The notes beneath the pieces are model-generated. The model was not told where the DNA came from. It did not search any database and saw nothing but the letters and a program-made list of their open reading frames with translations. Below are positions 1 through 8,728 of a DNA stretch of 64,000 bases, piece by piece. The first letter of the stretch is position 1. Every line of letters begins with the position of its first letter. This DNA is from Macrostomum hystrix (Eukaryota > Platyhelminthes > Macrostomidae): the NCBI GenBank assembly GCA_950097015.1, contig CATNEN010000039.1, positions 11,130,001 to 11,194,000 of the forward strand, read 5' to 3'. A program made the translations under genes and the position numbers.

Positions 1-1227
1 GCCGACAGCAACGGCACGCGGCCAGCCACCCGTTAGAAATTGTCGCAACTCGTCTCGCAGCGACGGCCACCATGTTGCAGAACTCCCGTTCAGGCCCAGG
101 GCGAACACGATCCGACTATCTTGCAGCAATGGTTGCACCACGGGACAATCCCGACGTAGGCAGTAAGGTGAGTTCACAATCGCCAAGCATCGACGCACAC
201 CACGAAGATATTCGGGTTGAATTGGTCGGCCCAGTCTAGTTAGGTACGCCTTGGCATCGACCAGACGTTCCGCAGAGCCGACACCGTGCTGACCGGGGCT
301 GCTGTCGCGACGCAGCTCCTGGCTGCCAACGACATCGCTGCTGCGACCGACCTCCTGGCTCGCGACGGCTGTTCCCTGCTGTGCAGAGTTTTCGCTGATT
401 GACGTTGCGGTCGACGACGAATCGCGCAGTCTTGCTGTCGGGGCCTGAGAAAGGTGCGGCCCGTGACCTCGCCCTCCCGGGGACCGCGCAGGGCCGGGAC
501 CCACTAAGAGAGACAGGGACCGGAGCTTCCTAAGCAAGGGACCCCCCAACTCACGCAACTCAAAGCAACGCACCGCTAGCACAACACACTCAAACGCTGC
601 CTGCAACACCGAAGGCGGAATCCGCCGACACCTCCCCGACCCAACACCGCGACCACGCTTCCTCCCATACTGATTACACAAAAACGAAGCAGAGACGGCT
701 AAAAGCCTGGAAAATTGCACCGGCACACTCACACCAATCCCTTCAAGAAACTTTGCCCCCTCGCGCACGACTAGGCAAGCTCCATCACTGTCGCCAACCC
801 TAAAGCAAGACAAAAGCGCACCTCTCAGCCGCCTACACTCAACAACTGCAGCTGGAGTGGACAACTCGGTTGGGATCTCCACGTGAATTGGAACTTCCTC
901 AGCGTCATCTTTAAGGCTGGTCAGAGCTAACTTGACATGCTCCGGCAAAGCAACATCCGGTGGAGGATTGAAAAAGTAGGCGTACTTTAACACCCCTTGG
1001 CACGCAGCTTCTCCAACCCGATTGTACACTTCTCGGAACACTGGATCAGTCAAGACACAAAATGCCATCACGTCTCGCTGAGACTCCGGAGACTCTGTCT
1101 CGGCCGATACGACGACGGGCCGTTGAGAGTACATTCGACTACACACTGCCTCAATTTCTGCAGAACTAGCCGTCCGACCCACGCCTATAATGCCATACAA
1201 GTCAGTCGGTGTCTCCTGCGATGACAT
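1..1227 (-). CDS. J-domain-like protein, possible third ORF of the gypsy element (3' end outside window)
   Basis: A minus-strand frame opens after a stop at 1270-1272, has its first ATG at 1225-1227 and stays open for 409 codons to the window edge, so its end is not seen. Residues about 8-70 resemble a DnaJ J-domain: it starts TDLYGIIGVGRTASSAEI, close to the usual DLYxxLGVxxxAS start, and helix III resembles LTDPVFREVYNRVG. The HPD motif that activates Hsp70 is absent, so it would be J-like, not a working co-chaperone. The middle, about residues 250-330, is rich in Ser, Gln and Arg. The rest is unrecognised. It starts 246 bp after the integrase stop with no LTR between, which places it where env-like ORFs sit in gypsy elements. 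A 3' splice-like site (TTGCAG, 1240-1235) lies just before the ATG. A host gene beside a truncated element is the alternative. Confidence 0.6.
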   Translation of the reverse strand, partial: MSSQETPTDLYGIIGVGRTASSAEIEAVCSRMYSQRPVVVSAETESPESQRDVMAFCVLTDPVFREVYNRVGEAACQGVLKYAYFFNPPPDVALPEHVKLALTSLKDDAEEVPIHVEIPTELSTPAAVVECRRLRGALLSCFRVGDSDGACLVVREGAKFLEGIGVSVPVQFSRLLAVSASFLCNQYGRKRGRGVGSGRCRRIPPSVLQAAFECVVLAVRCFELRELGGPLLRKLRSLSLLVGPGPARSPGGRGHGPHLSQAPTARLRDSSSTATSISENSAQQGTAVASQEVGRSSDVVGSQELRRDSSPGQHGVGSAERLVDAKAYLTRLGRPIQPEYLRGVRRCLAIVNSPYCLRRDCPVVQPLLQDSRIVFALGLNGSSATWWPSLRDELRQFLTGGWPRAVAVG

Positions 1228-1472
1228 GTTGACCCTGCAATTTGTTTTTTTGACGTTAAAAGATTCAATTTACTACCGGTGTCTACCCGATCACCAAAAG
1301 CCATCCCGGATTGCCCGCCCCTAATGCTGAACAATGAAATGTAATGGAATACCGTACGAACGATGACGCAACCTGTCAATGTTATTTTTTTCTTTTATTT
1401 TTTAGTGCATTTTATGAATTTTTTTGTTCTTTTTTTATCTTCTTTTGTGTGGTGTATGTGGGTTTTTTTCGT
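1228..1472 (-). other. A-rich gap between integrase end and downstream ORF
   Basis: On the minus strand this 245 bp stretch is A-rich, with an AATAAA-like run, and ends in a plausible splice acceptor (AG at 1236-1235) 8 bases before the downstream ATG. No LTR with the TGTTGTG end seen at 7154 is present. That argues the element's internal region continues to the left. Confidence 0.4.
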
Positions 1473-1973
1473 TTAATACAGTATTGGATTACCATATCGT
1501 ATTGGCCGATGACCTCTTTGGGGTCGCAAGCGGCGCGGTGACACTGGAGGTGCGTCGACGGCAGGCGAGTGACGCACAGGTGCCGGTCCCTGGTTACGGT
1601 TTATTAGAGGTACAAAGACGAACTCGTCCGGGTCCCCATCTTCAAAATCGGGCTCCGACTCCTGAGGGGTTCTCTCAGCACCCTCACTCCGCCTCTTTTG
1701 CGCGTTAGACTTCCGTTTCACTTTTCGTAAGCTTTGCAGTCCTGGAGGTCGCTCCGGAACTTTGCGAAGGTTGTTGTAATGCACAGTTTTTGTCTTTTTC
1801 TTATTTTCCAAACGAATTCTGAAATTAACGTCAGAAATTTTTTCAACGACTTTGGCCGGTCCCTTCCAATAGTTGTGGAACTTTGCAGCTTCATTCGGCT
1901 GCAGGGCAGGTGAGTATTCGAGTACGGTATCACCTACTTCAATTGACGGGCCTCTGACTCTAGAATCGTACAT
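1473..1973 (-). pseudogene. Ty3/gypsy integrase C-terminal part
   Basis: A 166-codon frame on the minus strand continues the integrase of the element after a frame break near 1975-2060. It carries a GPY/F-like module (NYWKGPAKVV, then a KTVHYNNLRKV segment), which follows the catalytic core in Ty3/gypsy integrases. A long basic and proline-rich tail follows. The shown start Met is just the first one after the break, not a real start. Expression would need the upstream frames to be continuous, so in this copy it is probably not translated as part of pol. Confidence 0.75.
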
Positions 1974-2060
1974 AATCTTTTGCTTTCTCTGATATTGCTG
2001 CAGATTTTCCCTTATTCGGAGTGCGCTTCGGCTAGCCTACTCCCTAGGAGCTGCAGGTAC

Positions 2061-2675
2061 TCAGTCACCCGGCATTGACTCTGGTAAATTGCCTATATCA
2101 ACCGGCAGACGCATTTCTTTTGCATAGAGCATGTAGTACGGGGTGTACCCCGTGCCACGATGTACACTACTACGATAGGCAAGAAGTGATGGCGCGATTA
2201 ACTCCTCCCAATCACCCTGAGCTTCGCTTTGACGGCATTTGATCATATACTTTAGAGTTTTGTTAAAACTCTCCGCCTGACCATCGGCCATGGGATGGTA
2301 GGATGTTGTTCGGCATTTCTTTACCGACATCAACTGACACAACTGTTTCACCAACAAAGACTCGAAATTAGTGCCCTTGTCTGTTACAAGAAACTCTGGG
2401 CACCCAAATTGCGCAATCCAGTGATCGAAAATAGCTTTTGCTACAGTGTGCGCCCGCTGATTGGGTAGGGGAACCGCCACAGGCCATTTCGTGAACGAAT
2501 CCTGGATCGTTAGCACGAATCTAGACCCGTTCCGTGATCGGGGCAATGGTCCCACAATGTCAGACATGATTCTCTGGAACGGAGCTTCAGAAACAATTGG
2601 CTTCAAAGGAGCTCGATTGGCCTGTCTTGGCTTAGCTCTAGCACAGTGGATGCAGCTCTTACAGTATTCTTCCAC
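2061..2675 (-). pseudogene. Ty3/gypsy integrase catalytic core
   Basis: This minus-strand frame holds the end of the integrase zinc finger (CKSCIHC) and the full DDE core. The first Asp is in MSDIVGPLP, the second in TDKGTNF, and Glu in ADGQAESFNK, with spacing usual for Ty3/gypsy. It overlaps the end of the large gag-pol frame by about 70 bp in a different register, so a frameshift separates RNase H from the integrase. It ends at a stop before the C-terminal module. The catalytic triad itself is intact. Confidence 0.85.
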
Positions 2676-5600
2676 TCTACGCGATAGCCCGGGCCACCAG
2701 AACCTACCTTTTCCTGGGTTTTCTTTACGCCTAGGTGACCTCCTGCTACTCCATCATGCAACTCCCTGGAACACTTTAGAAAATAACGTTGGAGGTAAGA
2801 CAATTTTTTTACTCCTCGGTTTCCCGGGCTTCGAAAGTACAGCAACTGAGATTCTTCATGCAGCAGTTGACGATGAGCCCAAAGACCTCGCTCTTCAGTC
2901 GACATCACTACTGGCGGTTGTCCAAATCCCTCAGGATCACTAATGAATGCCTTTACACTGGACAGCTTACTTTCTGCTTCCTGAGCTTGCTGAATTTCCT
3001 TCTTGTCAAGGCTACTACCTAGCACGACGTTTACCACAGGACTGTTAGGCTCGAAAGAGCAGCTAGGACAGCTCTCATGCCCAGAGTGCTTGCGGTATTT
3101 CCTGGATAACGAATCTGCGTTCGAATGGTCTCGGCCAGGTCGATGGATAATTTCGAACTCGTAGTTCTGAAGGGACTCCAACCACCTAGCACACTGTCCC
3201 TCCACATCTCTCAGACTAGTCAGCCATTGCAACGCTTTGTGGTCGCACCTGATAATAAATTTGCGGCCTAAAAGATAATAACGGTATTTCTTCACAAAGT
3301 GCACGATCGCTAGCAGCTCGAGACGGGTAGTGCAGTAATTCTGCTCCGCAGAAGTTATACTTCGTGACCCGTAAGCGATCACCTTCTCCTTTCCATCAAC
3401 CTGTCTTTGAGACAGCACAGCACCAAGGCCTACTCTGGAACTCGCATCCGTGTCCAAAATGAACTCACCGGCCGTAGGGGCGAAGTCCGGAAATGCCATC
3501 ACCTGGAGTGAGCAAAGCGCTGCCTTCAGCTTACAAAATGCACCCTCTTCGTCACCTCCCCATCTAAACTCTGTACCTGCGGCAGTCAAGAGATACAACG
3601 GAGCTGCGATCACAGAGAAGTTTTGAATGAATGTTTGGTAATACGCACAGACGCCGAGAAATGTTTGAACCTTTTTTACACTGCATGGCCTCGGCCAGTT
3701 TTGAATTTCCATGCACTTGTCCGAGTCTGTACCTATCCCACGGGCCGAGATCCTGTGACCTAGAAACTTAATTTCGCTGGCCAGGAAAACACATTTGCTA
3801 GGTTTCAACTTAACATTTGCGGCGCGCAGATGCTGGAATACATGCTCCAGACGCTCGAGGTGTTGTTCCACACTCCTAGCGAAAACGACAATGTCATCGA
3901 AGTAGACCAGACATTCCTTCCAATTTAGGTCTGATAAGGCCATCGACATTAACCGAGTAAATGTCGCTGGTGCATTTCGGAGACCAAAGCTCATGCACTT
4001 CCAAGCGAACTGGCCTCTGTTCGGCACGATAAAAGCAGATTTTAGCTGATCTTTCACCGCTAATGGACACTGATGATATCCGGACGCCAAATCCATCGTC
4101 GAAAAGATGTTGTTGCCTCCCAATGCAACCATTGTCTCATCCATTCTAGGTGGTGGATATGGGTCCGGAACTGTTACCTTATTTAGTCGCCTGTAATCAA
4201 GACACAAACGCAAGCTGCCATCCGGCTTTTTTACCGGAACAATGGGGCTAGCCCAAGGCGAATAGCACGGATAAATTCGATCGGCAGTCAATAACTCATC
4301 TACCTGCTTGTCTACCTCGCCCTTCCAATGAGGCGGAAGCCTCCTAGGAGCCAGATGGATCGGCTTGGCATCACCTGTATCGATTTCGTGCGACAAAAGA
4401 TGACTACATCCTAATTCGGAGTTGTCTTTTGTGAAAGCATCGCGATTCCGAGAGATCAGCTCGATGAACTGGTTCTTTTCACTCTCAGCAAGCCCACATT
4501 TGCCCCACTCCTTGACATCATCCAACGGACTCCAATCCCCGTCTGCTGCGATTGCAGCGTTGACTTGCAATCCGGCTGGTTGTTGGGCTGCGATAGGCGA
4601 GAACCATCCTACTCTCGTTCCTTTTCTCAGGGAGAGATGACAGTCTGAAGTGTTAAGAATTCTCACTGGCATGAATCCTTCATCTCCAGGCTTCTGAACC
4701 GATCTAGCAACCAGGCGCTCATGACTGAATCGCTTTTCAGACTCTACCATTCCTAGAAACTGGACTCCAGCGACTCCGTACCGCTGAACCCTGACCTGGA
4801 CAATCCTTTCTTGCCCTGCACTAAACTGCTCGGATCTACTCAGAATCAGACGGCACAGCCGCGGCTTTTCCGCTGTCAGACGGAACGGATAAACATACGC
4901 GCCTGCCTGCAAGCAAGTTCGAGCAAAATCGATTGACATGCCGTTCTTTAAGAAAAAATCTACACCCAGAATGCACTCAGCAGACAGGTGATCAACAATA
5001 GCAAACTCTTGCTCAAACTCAGTTTCACCAACCTGGAAAGTTAACTTCGCTGTCCCACACACAGGAATGGCCTCACCATTAGCAGCAAAGATTGACCATT
5101 GATTCGGATTCTGGACGACTTGAATTTTCAACTTGTTTTGATTCACAACTTTACGATTAAGAATTGACACGGTAGCACCACTATCCAACAGACACGCTAA
5201 CGAGGGCCCAGAGCCAAACTTGGCATCAAGATAGCCTAACCCAGTTCTACTCAGCACACTCTGGGTCAAGGCTGGAGCCCTCGGAGCACTCGGACTCAAT
5301 GGCGCGGGGGCCCGGGACGCTGACCCAACCGGGCCCCGCTCCCATTTTCCCTGATTACCGCGATTCCAACGCTGATAGCAGCCGTTCCGCAAATGGCCCG
5401 GCTGACCACACTCAAGACAGACGACTGGATTTCTGCACTGGGACGCCACATGTCCCATCTGCAGGCATCGACCACAAGACCTTGGCTGGTGGGGCACCGC
5501 AGATCCCCCCTGCTGAAGGCCCTTCGACTGCTGGACCACTTTTGGCTGTACCATCGGCTTCGAGTTCGCCACGGAAGCTGTACTAGCCTTCAGCTGTGCT

Positions 5601-6277
5601 ATTTCGGCTTTTAAAGCTGCAATCTCAGCTACCTCCTCGCTCCGTTGAGCTACGGGCTGGCTCTCTATCATGTGGACTCCTCGACTAGACCCTCCTCTGT
5701 CTTCCAGTAACTTCATGTAGGCCATGGTTTGGCGAACTCTCTGGAATGCCTCTTGCAGAGTCTCTGGGTTGTGCATTAGCACACCCTCTAGCACTCGAGT
5801 CGGTACTTTAATACCTTTTAAGAAACGATCCTTAGCCAGTTCATCCCGCTGGGCTGCTGTTAAGTTAGGATAAGCTTTTCTCATGAGCTCCCTAAGCGAG
5901 TCAGCGAAGTCTTCAATCGCCTCTCCCTCTTTCTGGTTTCGGCCTTGAAATTCTAATTTGTAGTCTTGAGCAGTCCTATTCTGACAGAAACGAGCCTCTA
6001 ATCGCTCGATAAACTCCTCATACGTTAAGTCGTCATCCAGCTCCATGTTCGCTACGGCCTTAAATGCAGTCCCAAAGTCAAGAAGGCTTATCAAAGTCTG
6101 TCGACGCTGATCCTGCGCAATCTGCGCTGCATCACAGTATACTGTGAACTGTTGCAACCACAGAGTGAAATCCTGCGATGTTACGTACTTATTTGGCCGT
6201 GGTACGCGTTGAGCTACATTTAACTGATTTTGAATGCGCACTGTCAGGGCGTCGATTAGATCATCCAAATTAGCCAT
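2603..6277 (-). CDS. Ty3/gypsy Gag-protease-RT-RNase H polyprotein
   Basis: A single minus-strand frame fuses Gag and Pol. I chose the ATG at 6277 because it has a strong GCCATGG context and because the 19 upstream codons look like leader. Gag covers about residues 1-320 and has two CCHC zinc knuckles near 268-300 (CGRCLQMGHVASQC and CLECGQPGHLRNGC). The protease has LLDSGATVSIL near residue 365 and ILGVDFF as its flap end. RT carries FSTMDLASGYH and the YFDD box near 790. RNase H has the DTDASS motif near 945. The frame then enters the integrase HHCC finger (HDGVAGGHLG) and is lost by a frameshift at 2603-2675. The element encodes replication and integration of an LTR retrotransposon. Apart from the integrase breaks it looks recent. 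Confidence 0.9.
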   Translation of the reverse strand: MANLDDLIDALTVRIQNQLNVAQRVPRPNKYVTSQDFTLWLQQFTVYCDAAQIAQDQRRQTLISLLDFGTAFKAVANMELDDDLTYEEFIERLEARFCQNRTAQDYKLEFQGRNQKEGEAIEDFADSLRELMRKAYPNLTAAQRDELAKDRFLKGIKVPTRVLEGVLMHNPETLQEAFQRVRQTMAYMKLLEDRGGSSRGVHMIESQPVAQRSEEVAEIAALKAEIAQLKASTASVANSKPMVQPKVVQQSKGLQQGGSAVPHQPRSCGRCLQMGHVASQCRNPVVCLECGQPGHLRNGCYQRWNRGNQGKWERGPVGSASRAPAPLSPSAPRAPALTQSVLSRTGLGYLDAKFGSGPSLACLLDSGATVSILNRKVVNQNKLKIQVVQNPNQWSIFAANGEAIPVCGTAKLTFQVGETEFEQEFAIVDHLSAECILGVDFFLKNGMSIDFARTCLQAGAYVYPFRLTAEKPRLCRLILSRSEQFSAGQERIVQVRVQRYGVAGVQFLGMVESEKRFSHERLVARSVQKPGDEGFMPVRILNTSDCHLSLRKGTRVGWFSPIAAQQPAGLQVNAAIAADGDWSPLDDVKEWGKCGLAESEKNQFIELISRNRDAFTKDNSELGCSHLLSHEIDTGDAKPIHLAPRRLPPHWKGEVDKQVDELLTADRIYPCYSPWASPIVPVKKPDGSLRLCLDYRRLNKVTVPDPYPPPRMDETMVALGGNNIFSTMDLASGYHQCPLAVKDQLKSAFIVPNRGQFAWKCMSFGLRNAPATFTRLMSMALSDLNWKECLVYFDDIVVFARSVEQHLERLEHVFQHLRAANVKLKPSKCVFLASEIKFLGHRISARGIGTDSDKCMEIQNWPRPCSVKKVQTFLGVCAYYQTFIQNFSVIAAPLYLLTAAGTEFRWGGDEEGAFCKLKAALCSLQVMAFPDFAPTAGEFILDTDASSRVGLGAVLSQRQVDGKEKVIAYGSRSITSAEQNYCTTRLELLAIVHFVKKYRYYLLGRKFIIRCDHKALQWLTSLRDVEGQCARWLESLQNYEFEIIHRPGRDHSNADSLSRKYRKHSGHESCPSCSFEPNSPVVNVVLGSSLDKKEIQQAQEAESKLSSVKAFISDPEGFGQPPVVMSTEERGLWAHRQLLHEESQLLYFRSPGNRGVKKLSYLQRYFLKCSRELHDGVAGGHLGVKKTQEKVGSGGPGYRVEWKNTVRAASTVLELSQDRPIELL

Positions 6278-6418
6278 GGCTACAAAAGCAAACACAATGC
6301 TCCAGCACAGCGACACGGACACCGAGACAGACAAAATACACTGAGACCACAGACTAATTACCTACCGAGCCAATCCACGCCCCCACAAACACATACGCTA
6401 GGACACGGGAAGACTGGA

Positions 6419-6436
6419 ATCCTGGTCACGGCACCA
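6419..6436 (-). other. Primer binding site, tRNA-His type
   Basis: Three bases inside the LTR, the minus strand reads TGGTGCCGTGACCAGGAT. The first 13 bases are the complement of the GTCACGGCACCA end known for animal tRNA-His; two mismatches follow in the T-stem part. It would prime minus-strand DNA synthesis of the element. The tRNA assignment is from memory of the tRNA-His acceptor end. Confidence 0.6.
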
Positions 6437-6439
6437 CTT

Positions 6440-7154
6440 TGTTGTGTCTTGGCCTAATGGCCGACGGAGGGAGATGGGGGTTGGGTCCACCTGCCCGAGA
6501 AACCCAGGTCCCAGACCAACCCTGCCTACGCCTAACAGACCTGATTGGTTCAGCGAGAGTTCACTGAGCCAACCGCCCTGAGACTAGCGAGAGTTCACTC
6601 GTCTCAGGTCCCTAACGGAGCGAGAGTTCACTCAGTACGCCCCACCGGCCCGAGGCGGTAATCCCCGGAATGAGGAAGACACGAGCTCACCTTGAACGTC
6701 TCCACGCAAGCTGATCGGCTCTACTCGTTTATTGCCGGCACTTGAATAACAACTATGATTGGTAGATAGGCAATGCACAGACTTGCAGAAGGGCAGGTAG
6801 GAAGTCGAGGCTGACGGGGTTACAGATAGGGCGGGGCGACTACTTATATAACTTACTATACAGGGCAGAGAAGAGGGAGAGAGAGAAAAATTAGACACAA
6901 AGCCTGGGTCACTGGCGGCTTATCCGGCCGCCAGCCAATGCGAGTGGCCCAGGTGGGGGGAGGGGTAGAGAGAGGCGGGGCTAGCGCAACGCTGGGGCAT
7001 GGGCAGGTGGGCGCAGAGAAGAAAAAAAGGGGGGCTAGGCCGGGGTTGAGGCGTAAGCCTCTTACAAACCCTGACCTAGGCTGGCACGGGTGTAGGAAGG
7101 GGTGGGGCAGACAAACAACGCAGAGGGCACAAAGTGCATTTGCACGGCACAACA
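6440..7154 (-). repeat. 5' LTR of the gypsy element (715 bp), left arm
   Basis: On the minus strand the LTR runs TGTTGTG (7154) to CACAACA (6440), perfect 7 bp terminal inverted ends. It contains a TATA box (TATATAAG, 6850-6843) and an AATAAA signal (6733-6728), the expected U3-R-U5 order. The base pairs at 7155-7158 (ATAG) match the CTAT target duplication of the solo LTR in the other arm. Its inner side leads directly into the primer site, so it is the 5' LTR of a full element. At least three single-base differences separate it from the copy at 30765-31479. Confidence 0.9.
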
Positions 7155-8008
7155 ATAGCTTAAATGCTTTGTCCCAGTCCGAGTTGGATCTCGTGGCCGA
7201 ACTGTCGCGCAACGACTGCCGTCGTGACGAGCTAGTGACCCAGTTCTTGTTGTTTTGTGAGAACTCCATCGGCGACAAAGCGAACTCATCTGATCTGCCT
7301 GCTGATATTCGTGAAAAACTTACCAGCATCGATGAAGCTGAGATGGAAAGTCTACCTCAAAGCAGTCGGAAACTGATGGAGAATCATGGGCGCAAGTTTG
7401 TCGAATTTCTGAATTCATGGTCGCGGTCTGAACTCCGATTTGGATATTTGAATATCATTGTGAAGAGACAGAAAAATCTGGTTGCTACTGGGACCGTGTT
7501 TGATGGCTGAAACAGGATGCTCGAATTCAAGGTCCGTGAATTTATCAAGTCTGGCAAGACAGTTCAAAGCTACGATCCAATCGAGGAGGGAGACATGGTT
7601 AAATTGCGCGACTACTTTGATCGTAGTGACGGAGAACGACTCCAAGATGAATTGCTATTCAATCTCATGTATCAGCTTGGAGAGCGTGGACGGGAGCACA
7701 TGAAGACGTTTCTGAATCGGAACTTTCTGGTGCGAGGTGTCGACTCGGATGGACGGCAGTATGCCTGTTTGCCGACGCTACCATCGAAGAATCGATTAGC
7801 AACACTGGGCGCTGGTCAGGTCACCGATTGGAAGCACGCTAGAATATATGATCTTGAGCTGCTAGAACTGTACGAGTCGGTGATTCCGGATTCCGGCGAC
7901 CACTTTCTACCTCGTCCTATGGAGAGCACCATAAGGAAGAAGTTTATCTTCTCTGATAAGACACACCGTGGTCTGCGTTATTTACAAGAGTTCATGAAGA
8001 ACCTATGA
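7155..8008 (+). pseudogene. Crypton-like tyrosine recombinase, N-terminal and middle part (left arm)
   Basis: The plus frame reads through 7155-8008 with one in-frame TGA at 7508-7510. Its first 17 codons were cut off by the LTR; they are preserved in the other arm at 31480-31532. The middle resembles the DUF3504/Crypton tyrosine recombinase fold: a LFNLMYQLGERGREHMKTFL helix carrying the likely first catalytic Arg, then a strand region with PSKNR, then HRGLRYLQEFMKNL just before the point where the TNHSxR box should come. The frame stops there at an insertion. Such enzymes cut and join DNA through a tyrosine. With a stop codon, an LTR insertion and the later break it cannot be active. The family call is by motif, not by search. 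Confidence 0.6.
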
Positions 8009-8440
8009 ATAAGCAATTATGAGTGTGAGACTCACATCTCAAAGCTTCAGTGCAGGAGCATATCTACGAAGCAGTGTATTTTATATTCAAGCGATAAGGC
8101 ACAGTGTTTAGCAGTAGGGGGGTCAGAGAGAGAGATATAACAGATAACACACAAGCAGTTATCTCTCTGCCCCGCGTTGCCATGGTCCCCAACCCAACAC
8201 ACCAGCCGCGAGAATTCTAGGCACGAGTTCGCAGGCTGATAGGGTGCATAGGTTCTCGGTCTCTGCGTCATTGCTTTCCAGGCCGTCAGGTCAGCCGGTC
8301 TGGCTCGCTCAGGTCTATTTTGAGCGCTGGGTGGGTCGAAATGCAGATGAAGGTCGCTGATTGAAAGGAGCACCGATGTAAGCGCTTTTCAAACGCTTAC
8401 AAAAAGTAAAAGCATAATTGTTTGTTCAGCTTTCTGAACA
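8009..8440 (+). other. Insertion interrupting the recombinase (left arm)
   Basis: About 430 bp separates the FMKNL end of the recombinase from its C-terminal box, where related enzymes are continuous. It has no coding signal. Near its right end are two small hairpins (TGTAAGCG to CGCTTACA at 8373-8401, and GTTCAGCTTTCTGAAC at about 8425-8440). It could be a small inserted element; I see no clear target duplication and no good GT-AG pair proving an intron. Confidence 0.4.
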
Positions 8441-8728
8441 AGACACCATTGCATCTTTAGAGTCACGCGCATTTGCGACTTGGAAAGCGAAGGGCATGCT
8501 GTCCACGACATCATGCTTGTGACGGGTCCCAAGTCGGAGGCGACCGTTCGGCGATATCTGCATAAGAGGCGTGATCGCAGTTTGTACAAGTCCTCTGTGA
8601 ACGTGCATACCGCCATGAAGAAGTATTTGGATTGTATGGATCGTACTGAGGCTGCGCCGTCCATTAGTGGAGATGAGGAGTTTCATCGGGTCCAAGGCCC
8701 ACCAGAAAAAAAATCCGAATCCAAGTGA
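8441..8728 (+). pseudogene. Crypton-like tyrosine recombinase, C-terminal part (left arm)
   Basis: The plus frame resumes at about 8441 with HHCIFRVTRICDLESEGHA, fitting the second catalytic His-x-x-Arg region, and continues VHDIMLVTGPKSEATVRRYL, fitting the TGHKS box (His replaced by Pro here) and the nucleophile Tyr. It ends at a stop at 8726-8728 after a charged tail. The order of boxes matches the end of Crypton and DUF3504 recombinases and supports reading 7155-8728 as one broken gene. Confidence 0.6.
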
